Assembly: GCA_016763915.1 (NCBI GenBank)
Contig: JAESSX010000013.1
Span: 1 to 7,665 of the forward strand
Length of the DNA: 7,665 bases
Origin: Rhodospirillales bacterium
Lineage (GTDB): Bacteria; Pseudomonadota; Alphaproteobacteria; Rhodospirillales_A; Casp-alpha2
Direction of reading: 5' to 3'
The notes beneath the pieces were generated by a model. It did no database searches, was not told the DNA's origin, and saw only the letters and a program-made list of their open reading frames with translations. A program made the position numbers and the translations under genes. Numbering within the stretch: position 1 is the first letter of the stretch; every line of letters begins with the position of its first letter. Of the stretch, positions 1 to 6,349 are shown in pieces.

Positions 1-1220
1 AGTTCGCTGACCGGATAGGAAATGACCCCGTTTTCGATCCAGAAGCCGCTGGCGCCGCGGCTGTAGTCGCCGGTGATTCCATTGATCCCAAATCCCATCA
101 TTTCAGTGACGTAAAGGCCGTCCTTGATGTCGGCGATCAACTCCTCGGGCTTTGCCGAACCGGCTTCGAGGTACAGATTCGACGTCGATGGCGACGGCGC
201 AGACGAGGTGCCCCGGGAGGCATGCCCGGTCGTTTCCAAGCCCAATTGCCGCGCCGAACGCAAATCCAGAATCCAGGTTTTCAGGACGCCGCCCTCAATA
301 ACATTCATCCGCTTCGTCCCGATCCCTTCGCCGTCGAAACTCTTAGAGCGGAGTCCGCGCACGCGAAGCGGGTCATCGACGATGGTGACCGCGTCGGGAA
401 ACAGTTTTTCGCCCATTTTTTCCTTCAGAAAGGAGGTGCCGCGGGAAACCGAACTGCCGTTGACGGCGCTGGCCAGGTGTCCGATCAGGGAATTGGACAC
501 TCTTGGGTCGTACACCACCGGCACCTGGGCCGAGGAAACCTTTTTCGGATTAAGCCTGCGAACCGCCTTTTCCCCCGCAGACCGGCCGATATCCTCAGGT
601 GAGCCCAAGTCTTCGCCGTGAACGGTGCTGGCGTAATCGTAATCCCGTTCCATGCCGGTCCCCTCGCCGGCGAGGACGGAAGCGCTGATGGAATGGCGCG
701 ATCCGGACCGGGAGTGCCGGAATCCGTTCGAGCTGACGATGGAGATGCTGGTCCGGCCCCAATCCGCGCCGGCACCTTCGGAATTGGTGACGCCCGGCAC
801 GGCGCGCGCCGCGTCCTCGGCGGCGGCGGCCCGTTCCGACAAGGTATCCGTATCGGGTTCCGTTTCGTCACAGCCGTCAAGGTCCGGGAATTCGACCGCC
901 AGTTGCCCCGCCTCGGCAAGCCCGCAGAACGGATCGTCGGGCACGGACCGCGCCATGGCGACACAACGTTCCACCAGTTCGTCCATCGCCTCAAGGGACG
1001 TGTCCGACGACGAAACCATGGCCTGACGCGGACCGACCAGGACCCGCAACCCAAGATCGGCGTTTTCGGAACGGGACAAATTTTCCCGTTCACCCAGCCG
1101 CTGACTTAAGGAAAGGGAAACGCCTTCGATGAACACGCCATCGGCGGCATCGGCGCCGGCGGCCAGGGCCTTGTCGATCAGGCCATCCAACAGGGATAAG
1201 GAATTTATTTTTTCATTCAT
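1..1220 (-). CDS. pmbA: PmbA/TldE, TldD/PmbA-family modulator of peptide processing (partial, C-terminus off the left edge)
   Basis: The minus-strand frame starting at the ATG at 1220-1218 (protein begins MNEKINSLSLLDGLIDKALA) stays open to the window edge, giving 406 codons. The family is about 450 residues (E. coli PmbA), so roughly 45 C-terminal residues are missing through window truncation, not mutation. Family landmarks are MERDYDY in the middle, a stretch near IGHLASAVNG, and the C-terminal signature GDYSRGASGFWIENG at residues 384-398 followed by YPVSE. I see no HExxxH zinc motif, which fits the TldE/PmbA subunit rather than TldD. In E. coli, TldD and TldE form a cytoplasmic heterodimeric metalloprotease that trims unfolded or modified peptides (microcin B17 leader, CcdA). 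No tldD lies in the window. A Shine-Dalgarno before the ATG is poor (A-rich GGTAAAAAACAA), so the start is likely but not certain. The gene is divergent from korA. Confidence 0.93.
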   Translation of the reverse strand, partial: MNEKINSLSLLDGLIDKALAAGADAADGVFIEGVSLSLSQRLGERENLSRSENADLGLRVLVGPRQAMVSSSDTSLEAMDELVERCVAMARSVPDDPFCGLAEAGQLAVEFPDLDGCDETEPDTDTLSERAAAAEDAARAVPGVTNSEGAGADWGRTSISIVSSNGFRHSRSGSRHSISASVLAGEGTGMERDYDYASTVHGEDLGSPEDIGRSAGEKAVRRLNPKKVSSAQVPVVYDPRVSNSLIGHLASAVNGSSVSRGTSFLKEKMGEKLFPDAVTIVDDPLRVRGLRSKSFDGEGIGTKRMNVIEGGVLKTWILDLRSARQLGLETTGHASRGTSSAPSPSTSNLYLEAGSAKPEELIADIKDGLYVTEMMGFGINGITGDYSRGASGFWIENGVISYPVSE

Positions 1221-1394
1221 TTGTTTTTTACCGATGAGGGTTTTGCGTTCCGGGAAAGGGCTGTCCCTCAGTTCGCCAAAAAAATATCAATTTCTTGTGA
1301 AAAGAGTTTAGGTACTTCCAAGATGGGAGAAAGATACCATATCAATACAGAACGTCTCGATTAAGTTTTACTGGACTTATCAACAACAATGTCA
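1221..1394. other. AT-rich divergent intergenic segment, presumed promoter region for pmbA and the kor operon
   Basis: This stretch is clearly richer in A and T than the flanking genes (runs such as AAAAAAATATC near 1278-1287 and TTTTTT at 1224-1229) and has no credible coding frame. It contains a short inverted repeat, GATACCATATC at 1333-1343, with arms GATA and TATC around a CCA centre. It probably holds the pmbA promoter and perhaps the start of transcription for the rightward unit. I compared candidate -35 and -10 hexamers on both strands and found no convincing pair at 16-18 base spacing, so no individual promoter is called. Confidence 0.45.
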
Positions 1395-1577
1395 CCAAGG
1401 GTTGCTGGACCTCCTATGGGGAAGACCATGCTTAGTGACCTGCATCACCTAAATTGCCCCCCTGCAACGGCTTTGCGAGGGTTCCGCCTAGGAGCGCGTT
1501 GCTCTGTGGCGCCATCCCACCACAAGTGGCGCGCGACGACGTCCGCTAACCTCGCAACGCCGGCGCCCTCCCTTTGG
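1395..1577 (+). ncRNA. Candidate structured RNA upstream of korA (6S-like RNA or long structured leader)
   Basis: The segment is non-coding and rich in nested complementarity. The main helix pairs CGGC (1468-1471) with GCCG (1559-1562) and, after one mismatch, TTGCGAGG (1473-1480) with CCTCGCAA (1550-1557). Inside it, CGTTGC (1497-1502) pairs with GCGACG (1533-1538) with one wobble, and GCGCCA (1510-1515) with TGGCGC (1527-1532) caps the stem. A separate hairpin is TTAGTGA (1432-1438) with TCACCTAA (1445-1452), one base bulged. A possible outer closure is CCAAGGG (1395-1401) with CCCTTTGG (1570-1577), one base bulged, which would make an element of about 183 nt. One long stem with internal bubbles and this length recall 6S RNA (ssrS), but I cannot confirm the family signature. 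The strand is assumed from the korA direction; the helices would form on either strand. No signature of RNase P, tmRNA, SRP RNA or a known riboswitch was recognised. It may instead be the 5' untranslated leader of the kor operon. Confidence 0.35.
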
Positions 1578-1617
1578 CCGAAGAAACGGGACAAGCGATC
1601 TTAGGGGTACAATATAG

Positions 1618-3504
1618 ATGACACAGGTCACTGACCAGAAAACTGTAGGGCAAGACCCCGCCTTGTCCCATCCGCGCCAGCAACTGGGCTCCGCCGTCGT
1701 CCGATTCGCCGGTGATTCCGGTGACGGCATCCAGTTGGCGGGCAGCCAGTTCACCCAGTCCACGGCCATGTCCGGCAACGACCTGGCGACTTTTCCGGAT
1801 TTCCAGGCGGAAATTCGGGCGCCCGCGGGCACCACCTTCGGGGTATCGGCGTTCCAGATCAATTTCGGCGCCGAAATTATCAAGACCTCGGGGGACGATT
1901 GCGACATGGTGGTGGTCATGAACCCCGCCGCCCTTAAGGTCGAACTGGCGGCATTGAAAACAGGCGGTGCGATCATCGTCGACACCGGCACCTTCAACGA
2001 AAGAAACCTGCACAAGGCGCATTACGAAGACAATCCGCTGGAAAACGACTCGCTGGCCTCATACCGGGTCATCCCGCTGGATATGTCGGGATTGACCCTG
2101 GAGGCCGTCAAGGACTTCGGGCTTGGCAAGAAAAGCGCCTTGCGCTGCAAAAACATGTGGGCGCTCGGCTTCGTCTACTGGATGTACGACCGCAACCGCC
2201 AGCCGACCATCGACTGGCTTAACGAAAAATTCTCCAACCTGCCGAACGTGGCGGCCGCCAACATCGCGGCCTTAAACGCCGGACATGCTTTCGCAGAAAC
2301 GGCGGAGACCCCGCACGGCCTGCACGGTTTCACCATCGGCAAGGCGGACATCGCGCCCGGCGAATACCGCACCGTGACCGGCGCCGAGGCGCTGACGTGG
2401 GGGCTGGTCGTCGGGGCGAAGCTGGTGGGATTGAAAATGACGTTTTGCTCCTATCCCATTACGCCGGCGTCATCGATCCTTCACTACCTGTCGAACCTGA
2501 TGGAATACGATGTCGTCACGTTCCAGGCGGAAGACGAAATCGCCGCCATCTGTTCGGCCATCGGCGCATCCTATGCCGGCTCGCTGGGGGTGACCTCCAG
2601 CTCCGGCCCCGGCATTGCGCTTAAGGGTGAGGCCATGGGGTTGGCCATCAGTGTCGAACTGCCGTTGATCATCCTCAATTCGCAGCGCGCCGGGCCGTCA
2701 ACGGGCCTGCCGACCAAGACAGAGCAATCGGACCTGTATCAGGCCGTTTTCGGCCGCAACGGCGACAGCCCGCTGGCCGTACTGGCGACGCGCTCGCCGT
2801 CGGATTGCTTCGAAGTGGTGATCGAAGCCATCCGAATTGCCGTCAAATACATGACGCCGGTGATTGTTCTGACCGACGGCTACATCGGCAATGCGGCGGA
2901 ACCCTGGCTGATCCCGGATGTGGACACTTTCGAGCGCACCCCGGTGAAGTTTCGCACCGATCCGGAGGGATTCACGCCCTTCCTGCGGGACGAGAAAACC
3001 CTGGCCCGGCCGTGGGCGGTCCCGGGAACGCCAGGCCTGGAACACCGGATCGGCGGTTTGGAAAAAGATTCCGAAACCGGTCACATTTCCTATGAATCGG
3101 ACAACCACCAGAAAATGACCAACCTGCGCAAGGCCAAGATCGACGGCATCGCCGATGACCTGCCCCCGCAGACGGTCGAGGAAGGCCCGGACCAGGGCCG
3201 CATGGCCGTCGTCGGCTGGGGCTCCACGTACGGCCCGATCAACCGCGCCGTTACCACCCTTCGCGATGAAGGAATGGAAGTTTCACACATCCACTTGCGC
3301 CACATCTGGCCATTGCCCAAAAATCTTGGCGACCTGCTGGCCGGGTTTGACCACATCCTGGTTCCGGAAATGAATACCGGCCAATTGAAGACCCTGCTGC
3401 GCGCCCATTACCTGGTCGATGCCCAGGGCCTGAGCAAGGTTTCCGGGCAACCGTTCAAAATTTCTGAGATCGAAGCCGCCATTCGCGACAGACTGGAGAA
3501 ATGA
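1618..3504 (+). CDS. korA: 2-oxoacid:ferredoxin oxidoreductase subunit alpha (fused gamma-alpha), probably 2-oxoglutarate:ferredoxin oxidoreductase KorA
   Basis: A 628-residue protein. Residues about 26-220 form the gamma domain (VVRFAGDSGDGIQLAG at 27-42; FPDFQAEIRAP at 59-69). Residues about 250-435 form the pyrimidine-binding alpha domain with YPITP (279-283), AEDEIAA (304-310) and SQRAGPSTGLPTKTEQSDL (355-373). The C-terminal domain at about 525-628 contains VVGWGSTYGP. With KorB it catalyses CoA-dependent interconversion of 2-oxoglutarate and succinyl-CoA plus CO2 with ferredoxin as electron partner, in the cytoplasm. The gamma-alpha fusion and length match the two-subunit KorAB type known from Mycobacterium tuberculosis. 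Substrate assignment rests on that resemblance; another 2-oxoacid is possible. There is no fused ferredoxin (delta) domain, so an external ferredoxin is needed. An in-frame TAG at 1615-1617 makes 1618 the most upstream possible start. The only Shine-Dalgarno candidate is AGGGG at 1603-1607, 10 bases away. First gene of the four-gene unit. Confidence 0.95.
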   Translation: MTQVTDQKTVGQDPALSHPRQQLGSAVVRFAGDSGDGIQLAGSQFTQSTAMSGNDLATFPDFQAEIRAPAGTTFGVSAFQINFGAEIIKTSGDDCDMVVVMNPAALKVELAALKTGGAIIVDTGTFNERNLHKAHYEDNPLENDSLASYRVIPLDMSGLTLEAVKDFGLGKKSALRCKNMWALGFVYWMYDRNRQPTIDWLNEKFSNLPNVAAANIAALNAGHAFAETAETPHGLHGFTIGKADIAPGEYRTVTGAEALTWGLVVGAKLVGLKMTFCSYPITPASSILHYLSNLMEYDVVTFQAEDEIAAICSAIGASYAGSLGVTSSSGPGIALKGEAMGLAISVELPLIILNSQRAGPSTGLPTKTEQSDLYQAVFGRNGDSPLAVLATRSPSDCFEVVIEAIRIAVKYMTPVIVLTDGYIGNAAEPWLIPDVDTFERTPVKFRTDPEGFTPFLRDEKTLARPWAVPGTPGLEHRIGGLEKDSETGHISYESDNHQKMTNLRKAKIDGIADDLPPQTVEEGPDQGRMAVVGWGSTYGPINRAVTTLRDEGMEVSHIHLRHIWPLPKNLGDLLAGFDHILVPEMNTGQLKTLLRAHYLVDAQGLSKVSGQPFKISEIEAAIRDRLEK

Positions 3505-3505
3505 C

Positions 3506-4534
3506 ATGAACGTCGTCATGCCGCTCGAAAAACTTACGCCGAAGGATTTCGCCACCGATCAGGAGGTGCGTTGGTGCCCGGGTTGCGGCGATTATGCCAT
3601 TTTGAAAGCCATGCAGCGGACTTTGGCCGACATCGGCGTAAAAAAGGAAAATACGGTCTTCGTTTCCGGCATCGGGTGTGCCGCCCGCTTCCCATACTAC
3701 ATGGCGACCTATGGCTTTCACACCATTCACGGCCGGGCACCGGCGTTCGGCACCGGCGTCAAACTGGCCAACCCGGACCTCGACGTCTGGATCGTCACCG
3801 GCGACGGCGATGCCCTGTCCATTGGCGGCAATCATTTTCTGCATGTGCTGCGGCGCAACGTGAATGTGCAAATTCTGTTGTTCAACAACGAGATTTACGG
3901 CCTGACCAAGGGGCAGTATTCCCCGACCTCCCGGGCCGGAACCCGGTCCCCGTCAACGCCCCTGGGATCCATCGAAAATCCGGTGTCCGCCGCCGCCCTG
4001 GCGCTGGGCGCCGGCGCCCGCTTCGTCGCCCGGTCCGTCGATACCATGCAGGCGCATCTGCCGTATGTCTTCCGACGGGCTCATGAAAACAACGGCGCCT
4101 CGTTCGTGGAAATTTTCCAGAACTGTATCGTCTACAACAACGGGGTATTTTCGCAATTTACCGACAAGAAAATCGCGGACGACAATGAAATCATTCTCGA
4201 ACACGCAAAGCCCCTGATTTTCGGCAAGGAAAAAAACCTGGGTCTTCGCGTCAAAGCCGGTTTTTTCGAACTCGAGGTCGTCACCATCGGCAAGGACGGC
4301 ATTACGGAAGCGGACGTCCTGATTCACGACGAAACCAACAGAGCGCTGGCCGACATGCTGGCGTTTATGGAACCACCCCAGTTCCCGGTCGCCATCGGCG
4401 TTTTATATTGCCACCCGACACCCAGCTACGAAGACGGCGTCAAGGACCATATGGACGAAGCCAAGACCTATGGATCCGGGAAAAATTTGAATGCCCCCTT
4501 GCGGCGGGGACACACCTGGACCATAACCGGTTAA
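3506..4534 (+). CDS. korB: 2-oxoacid:ferredoxin oxidoreductase subunit beta (TPP and 4Fe-4S subunit), KorB
   Basis: A 342-residue partner of KorA carrying thiamine diphosphate and one 4Fe-4S cluster. The thiamine-diphosphate/Mg motif begins at GDGDALSIGGNHF (99-111) and runs to FNNEIYGLTKGQYSPTS (126-142). The four expected cluster cysteines are present: C24 and C27 in CPGCG, C58 in GIGCAAR and C207 in FQNCIVYNN. The LTKGQYSPTS stretch followed by STPLGS closely resembles mycobacterial KorB and supports 2-oxoglutarate specificity over pyruvate (from recall of that sequence, not an alignment). The ATG is separated from the korA TGA by a single base, and GGAG at 3495-3498 lies 7 bases upstream inside korA, so the two subunits are almost certainly translationally coupled. 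Everything needed for a catalytic heterodimer appears intact. Confidence 0.95.
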   Translation: MNVVMPLEKLTPKDFATDQEVRWCPGCGDYAILKAMQRTLADIGVKKENTVFVSGIGCAARFPYYMATYGFHTIHGRAPAFGTGVKLANPDLDVWIVTGDGDALSIGGNHFLHVLRRNVNVQILLFNNEIYGLTKGQYSPTSRAGTRSPSTPLGSIENPVSAAALALGAGARFVARSVDTMQAHLPYVFRRAHENNGASFVEIFQNCIVYNNGVFSQFTDKKIADDNEIILEHAKPLIFGKEKNLGLRVKAGFFELEVVTIGKDGITEADVLIHDETNRALADMLAFMEPPQFPVAIGVLYCHPTPSYEDGVKDHMDEAKTYGSGKNLNAPLRRGHTWTITG

Positions 4535-4550
4535 CCGAATCTAAAACGAT

Positions 4551-4562
4551 GAAGGGGGGGTT
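4551..4562 (+). promoter_or_regulatory. Ribosome binding site containing a seven-G run upstream of the ferredoxin--NADP+ reductase gene
   Basis: The 28-base korB-fprA gap ends in GAAGGGGGGG followed by TT and the ATG at 4563. The purine-rich stretch is the only Shine-Dalgarno candidate and fixes this start. Seven consecutive G bases in a ribosome binding site are unusual; length change there would alter spacing to the start codon. Confidence 0.6.
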
Positions 4563-5918
4563 ATGCCGGTTAGTGTCGCCATCGTCGGCTCCGGTCCTGC
4601 TGCTTTCTATACGGCCGCTACACTTGTCGATTCGGACGATGATATTCTTATCGACATTATCGAACGATTGCCAACGCCTTACGGCCTGATCCGAGACGGC
4701 GTTGCCCCCGATCACCAGACCACCAAGGGCATCGCCAAAAAGTTTGAAAAAACCGCGATGCACGAACAGGTTCGCTATTTCGGCAATGTCGAAGTCGGCC
4801 GCGATATCCAACTCGCCGAACTGCGCAAAATCTATGACGCCGTTGTGCTTTGCGTCGGCTCACCAGGAGACCGCCCATTGGACATTCCGGGTGCCGACAA
4901 GGCCGGCGTCATCGGCGCCGCAGCGTTCGTGTTCTGGTACAACGGGCATACGGATTTCCGGGACCTGAATCCGGACTTGAATATATCTGCCGCCGCCGTG
5001 ATCGGTGTCGGCAACGTCGCCATGGATATTTCCCGGCTGTTGAGTCTGTCCGCCGGGGAATTGGCCTCCACGGACCTCCCCGATTACGCCGAGCAGGCCA
5101 TCCGTCAGTCCCCGTTGAGCGACGTTCACATGTTCGGCCGGCGTGGCCCGACGGATGCCAAGTTCACCAACGTGGAACTGAGGGAGTTGGGGGTGATGGA
5201 CGAATGTGTTCCCCAAGTCAGGTCTAAGCAGCTTCCCGACGGAGTCGAGGGCGATTACGCGGACCGCGACAGACGGCTCAGGGAACGCAACCTGAAAACC
5301 TTGCACGGCTATTCAGAACGGAGCGCGGAGGAAAAACCGAAACGCATCCATTTTGAATTTTTCGCAAACCCCGCCGAGATTCTCGGAGAAGACCGGGTCG
5401 AAGGCATCCGGATGGAACGGACCCGGGTTCTGAACGGGCGCGCCGTCGGGACCGGGGATTTTTTCGATATTTCCTGCGGACTGGTAATTTCGGCCATCGG
5501 CTATCGCGGCGCCCCTATTGCCGGCGCGCCCTTTGACGACAAGCGCGCGATCATTCCCAACGAGGACGGCCGGGTCGAAGCCGGGCTTTACGCCGCCGGG
5601 TGGATCAAACGCGGTCCGTCCGGCGTGATTTCCTCCAACCGTCCCGACGGCGTCGCTGTCGCCGGGTACATCCACGATGATTTTGGAAACGGAACCAAAC
5701 AGAGCAAACCAGGCCGCGAAGCCCTTAGGGCGATACTGCGGGACCGCAACATCCGGTCCGTCAGTTTCGAAGACTGGAAAAAAATCGATGCGGCCGAAAT
5801 CGCCAACGCGCAGGAAGGCCGCCCCCGCAGGAAATTCGTCTCCGTTGAAACCATGCTGGACGTTCTGGACCATTCCCGAAGCGGCCCCTGCAACGAATTT
5901 CGGAGCCCGAACCCATGA
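4563..5918 (+). CDS. fprA: Adrenodoxin-reductase-type ferredoxin--NADP+ reductase (FprA-like)
   Basis: A 451-residue flavoprotein strongly resembling M. tuberculosis FprA (about 456 residues) and mitochondrial adrenodoxin reductase. The N-terminal FAD-binding Rossmann motif is VGSGPAAFYTA (8-18), followed by LPTPYGLIRDGVAPDH (36-51), typical of the family. The NADP-binding motif GVGNVAMDISR lies at 148-158, with FGRRGP at 191-196 supplying arginines expected to contact the 2'-phosphate. The C-terminal flavin-site signature GWIKRGPSGVI is at 346-356. It transfers electrons between reduced ferredoxin and NADP(H), in either direction. Its position directly after korB suggests it recycles the ferredoxin used by KorAB (inference). 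No ferredoxin gene is in the window. The last codons overlap the rhodanese start (ATGA at 5915-5918). The symbol is by resemblance; the protein is unrelated to plant-type Fpr. Confidence 0.92.
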   Translation: MPVSVAIVGSGPAAFYTAATLVDSDDDILIDIIERLPTPYGLIRDGVAPDHQTTKGIAKKFEKTAMHEQVRYFGNVEVGRDIQLAELRKIYDAVVLCVGSPGDRPLDIPGADKAGVIGAAAFVFWYNGHTDFRDLNPDLNISAAAVIGVGNVAMDISRLLSLSAGELASTDLPDYAEQAIRQSPLSDVHMFGRRGPTDAKFTNVELRELGVMDECVPQVRSKQLPDGVEGDYADRDRRLRERNLKTLHGYSERSAEEKPKRIHFEFFANPAEILGEDRVEGIRMERTRVLNGRAVGTGDFFDISCGLVISAIGYRGAPIAGAPFDDKRAIIPNEDGRVEAGLYAAGWIKRGPSGVISSNRPDGVAVAGYIHDDFGNGTKQSKPGREALRAILRDRNIRSVSFEDWKKIDAAEIANAQEGRPRRKFVSVETMLDVLDHSRSGPCNEFRSPNP

Positions 5919-6349
5919 CCGAGAAAACCTACGCCGGCGACAAAACACCCAAACAGACCTGGGACATGCTGGCCGAAAACCCGAAGGCGCAAATGATCGA
6001 TGTGCGCACCGACGCCGAATTCGCCTATGTCGGCAGTCCCGACCTTTCCGGCCTGGGCAAGGAGGCGTTACAGGTTTACTGGAAGATTTTCCCGGCCATG
6101 AGCGCTAATCCGGACTTCAACGCCCAGGTCATCCAGGCCCTTGGGCGGGGCGCCGATAAAGACGCACAGTTGTTGTTTTTGTGCCGGTCCGGTGTTCGGT
6201 CGCGTCATGCCGCCGAGGCCATGACCGCCGCCGGCTGGTCCGCGTGCTACAACATCTCGGGCGGGTTCGAGGGCGACAAGGACCCTCTCAACCACCGGGG
6301 AACGGTCAACGGCTGGAAAATGGGCGGACTGCCCTGGAAGCAGGGTTAG
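5915..6349 (+). CDS. Single-domain rhodanese-like sulfurtransferase
   Basis: A 144-residue cytoplasmic protein with no signal peptide or membrane segment. It has MIDVRTDAEFAYVG (27-40), the usual rhodanese entry strand, and the active-site loop FLCRSGVRS (88-96) with C90 as the expected persulfide-forming cysteine, then SRHAAEAM and YNISGGFEGD (112-121). A segment at about 46-78 containing WKIFP and NPDF extends the domain. This architecture is common in alphaproteobacterial small rhodaneses. The natural sulfur donor and acceptor cannot be read from sequence. The ATG overlaps the fprA TGA by four bases, with GGAG at 5902-5905 nine bases upstream, so it is coupled to fprA and is the last gene of the kor unit. 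Its TAG stop (6347-6349) overlaps the oppositely oriented metZ stop. Plausible roles are sulfur delivery for Fe-S clusters or handling sulfide linked to MetZ (inference only). Confidence 0.9.
   Translation: MTEKTYAGDKTPKQTWDMLAENPKAQMIDVRTDAEFAYVGSPDLSGLGKEALQVYWKIFPAMSANPDFNAQVIQALGRGADKDAQLLFLCRSGVRSRHAAEAMTAAGWSACYNISGGFEGDKDPLNHRGTVNGWKMGGLPWKQG

Noticed and set aside
485..1109. Open frames of 163-202 codons on both strands within pmbA
   Set aside because: They overlap the pmbA frame, whose translation carries clear family signatures to the window edge; their products are low-complexity Arg/Pro/Ser-rich shadows.
1333..1343. GATACCATATC inverted repeat as a regulator operator
   Set aside because: Arms of four bases with a three-base centre in AT-rich DNA are too short to claim as an operator without comparative data.
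1395..1577. Assigning the intergenic structure to tmRNA, RNase P RNA or SRP RNA
   Set aside because: I found no tag-peptide codons or T-arm motif for tmRNA, no GAGGAAAGTCC-like core of RNase P RNA, and no GTCAGGTCCGGAAGGAAGC-like SRP apical motif.
1389..1604. 71-codon plus-strand open frame in the pmbA-korA intergenic region
   Set aside because: No Shine-Dalgarno precedes its ATG, the product matches nothing I recognise, and the bases are better explained by nested RNA-like stems.
1608..1613. TACAAT, a good -10 hexamer four bases before the korA ATG, suggesting a leaderless transcript
   Set aside because: No -35-like hexamer lies at 16-18 bases upstream (about AACGGG there), the implied start site would fall just inside the ATG, and the hexamer could arise by chance.
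3953..4327. 124-codon minus-strand open frame inside korB
   Set aside because: It is antisense to the conserved KorB coding sequence and has no recognisable domain or ribosome binding site.
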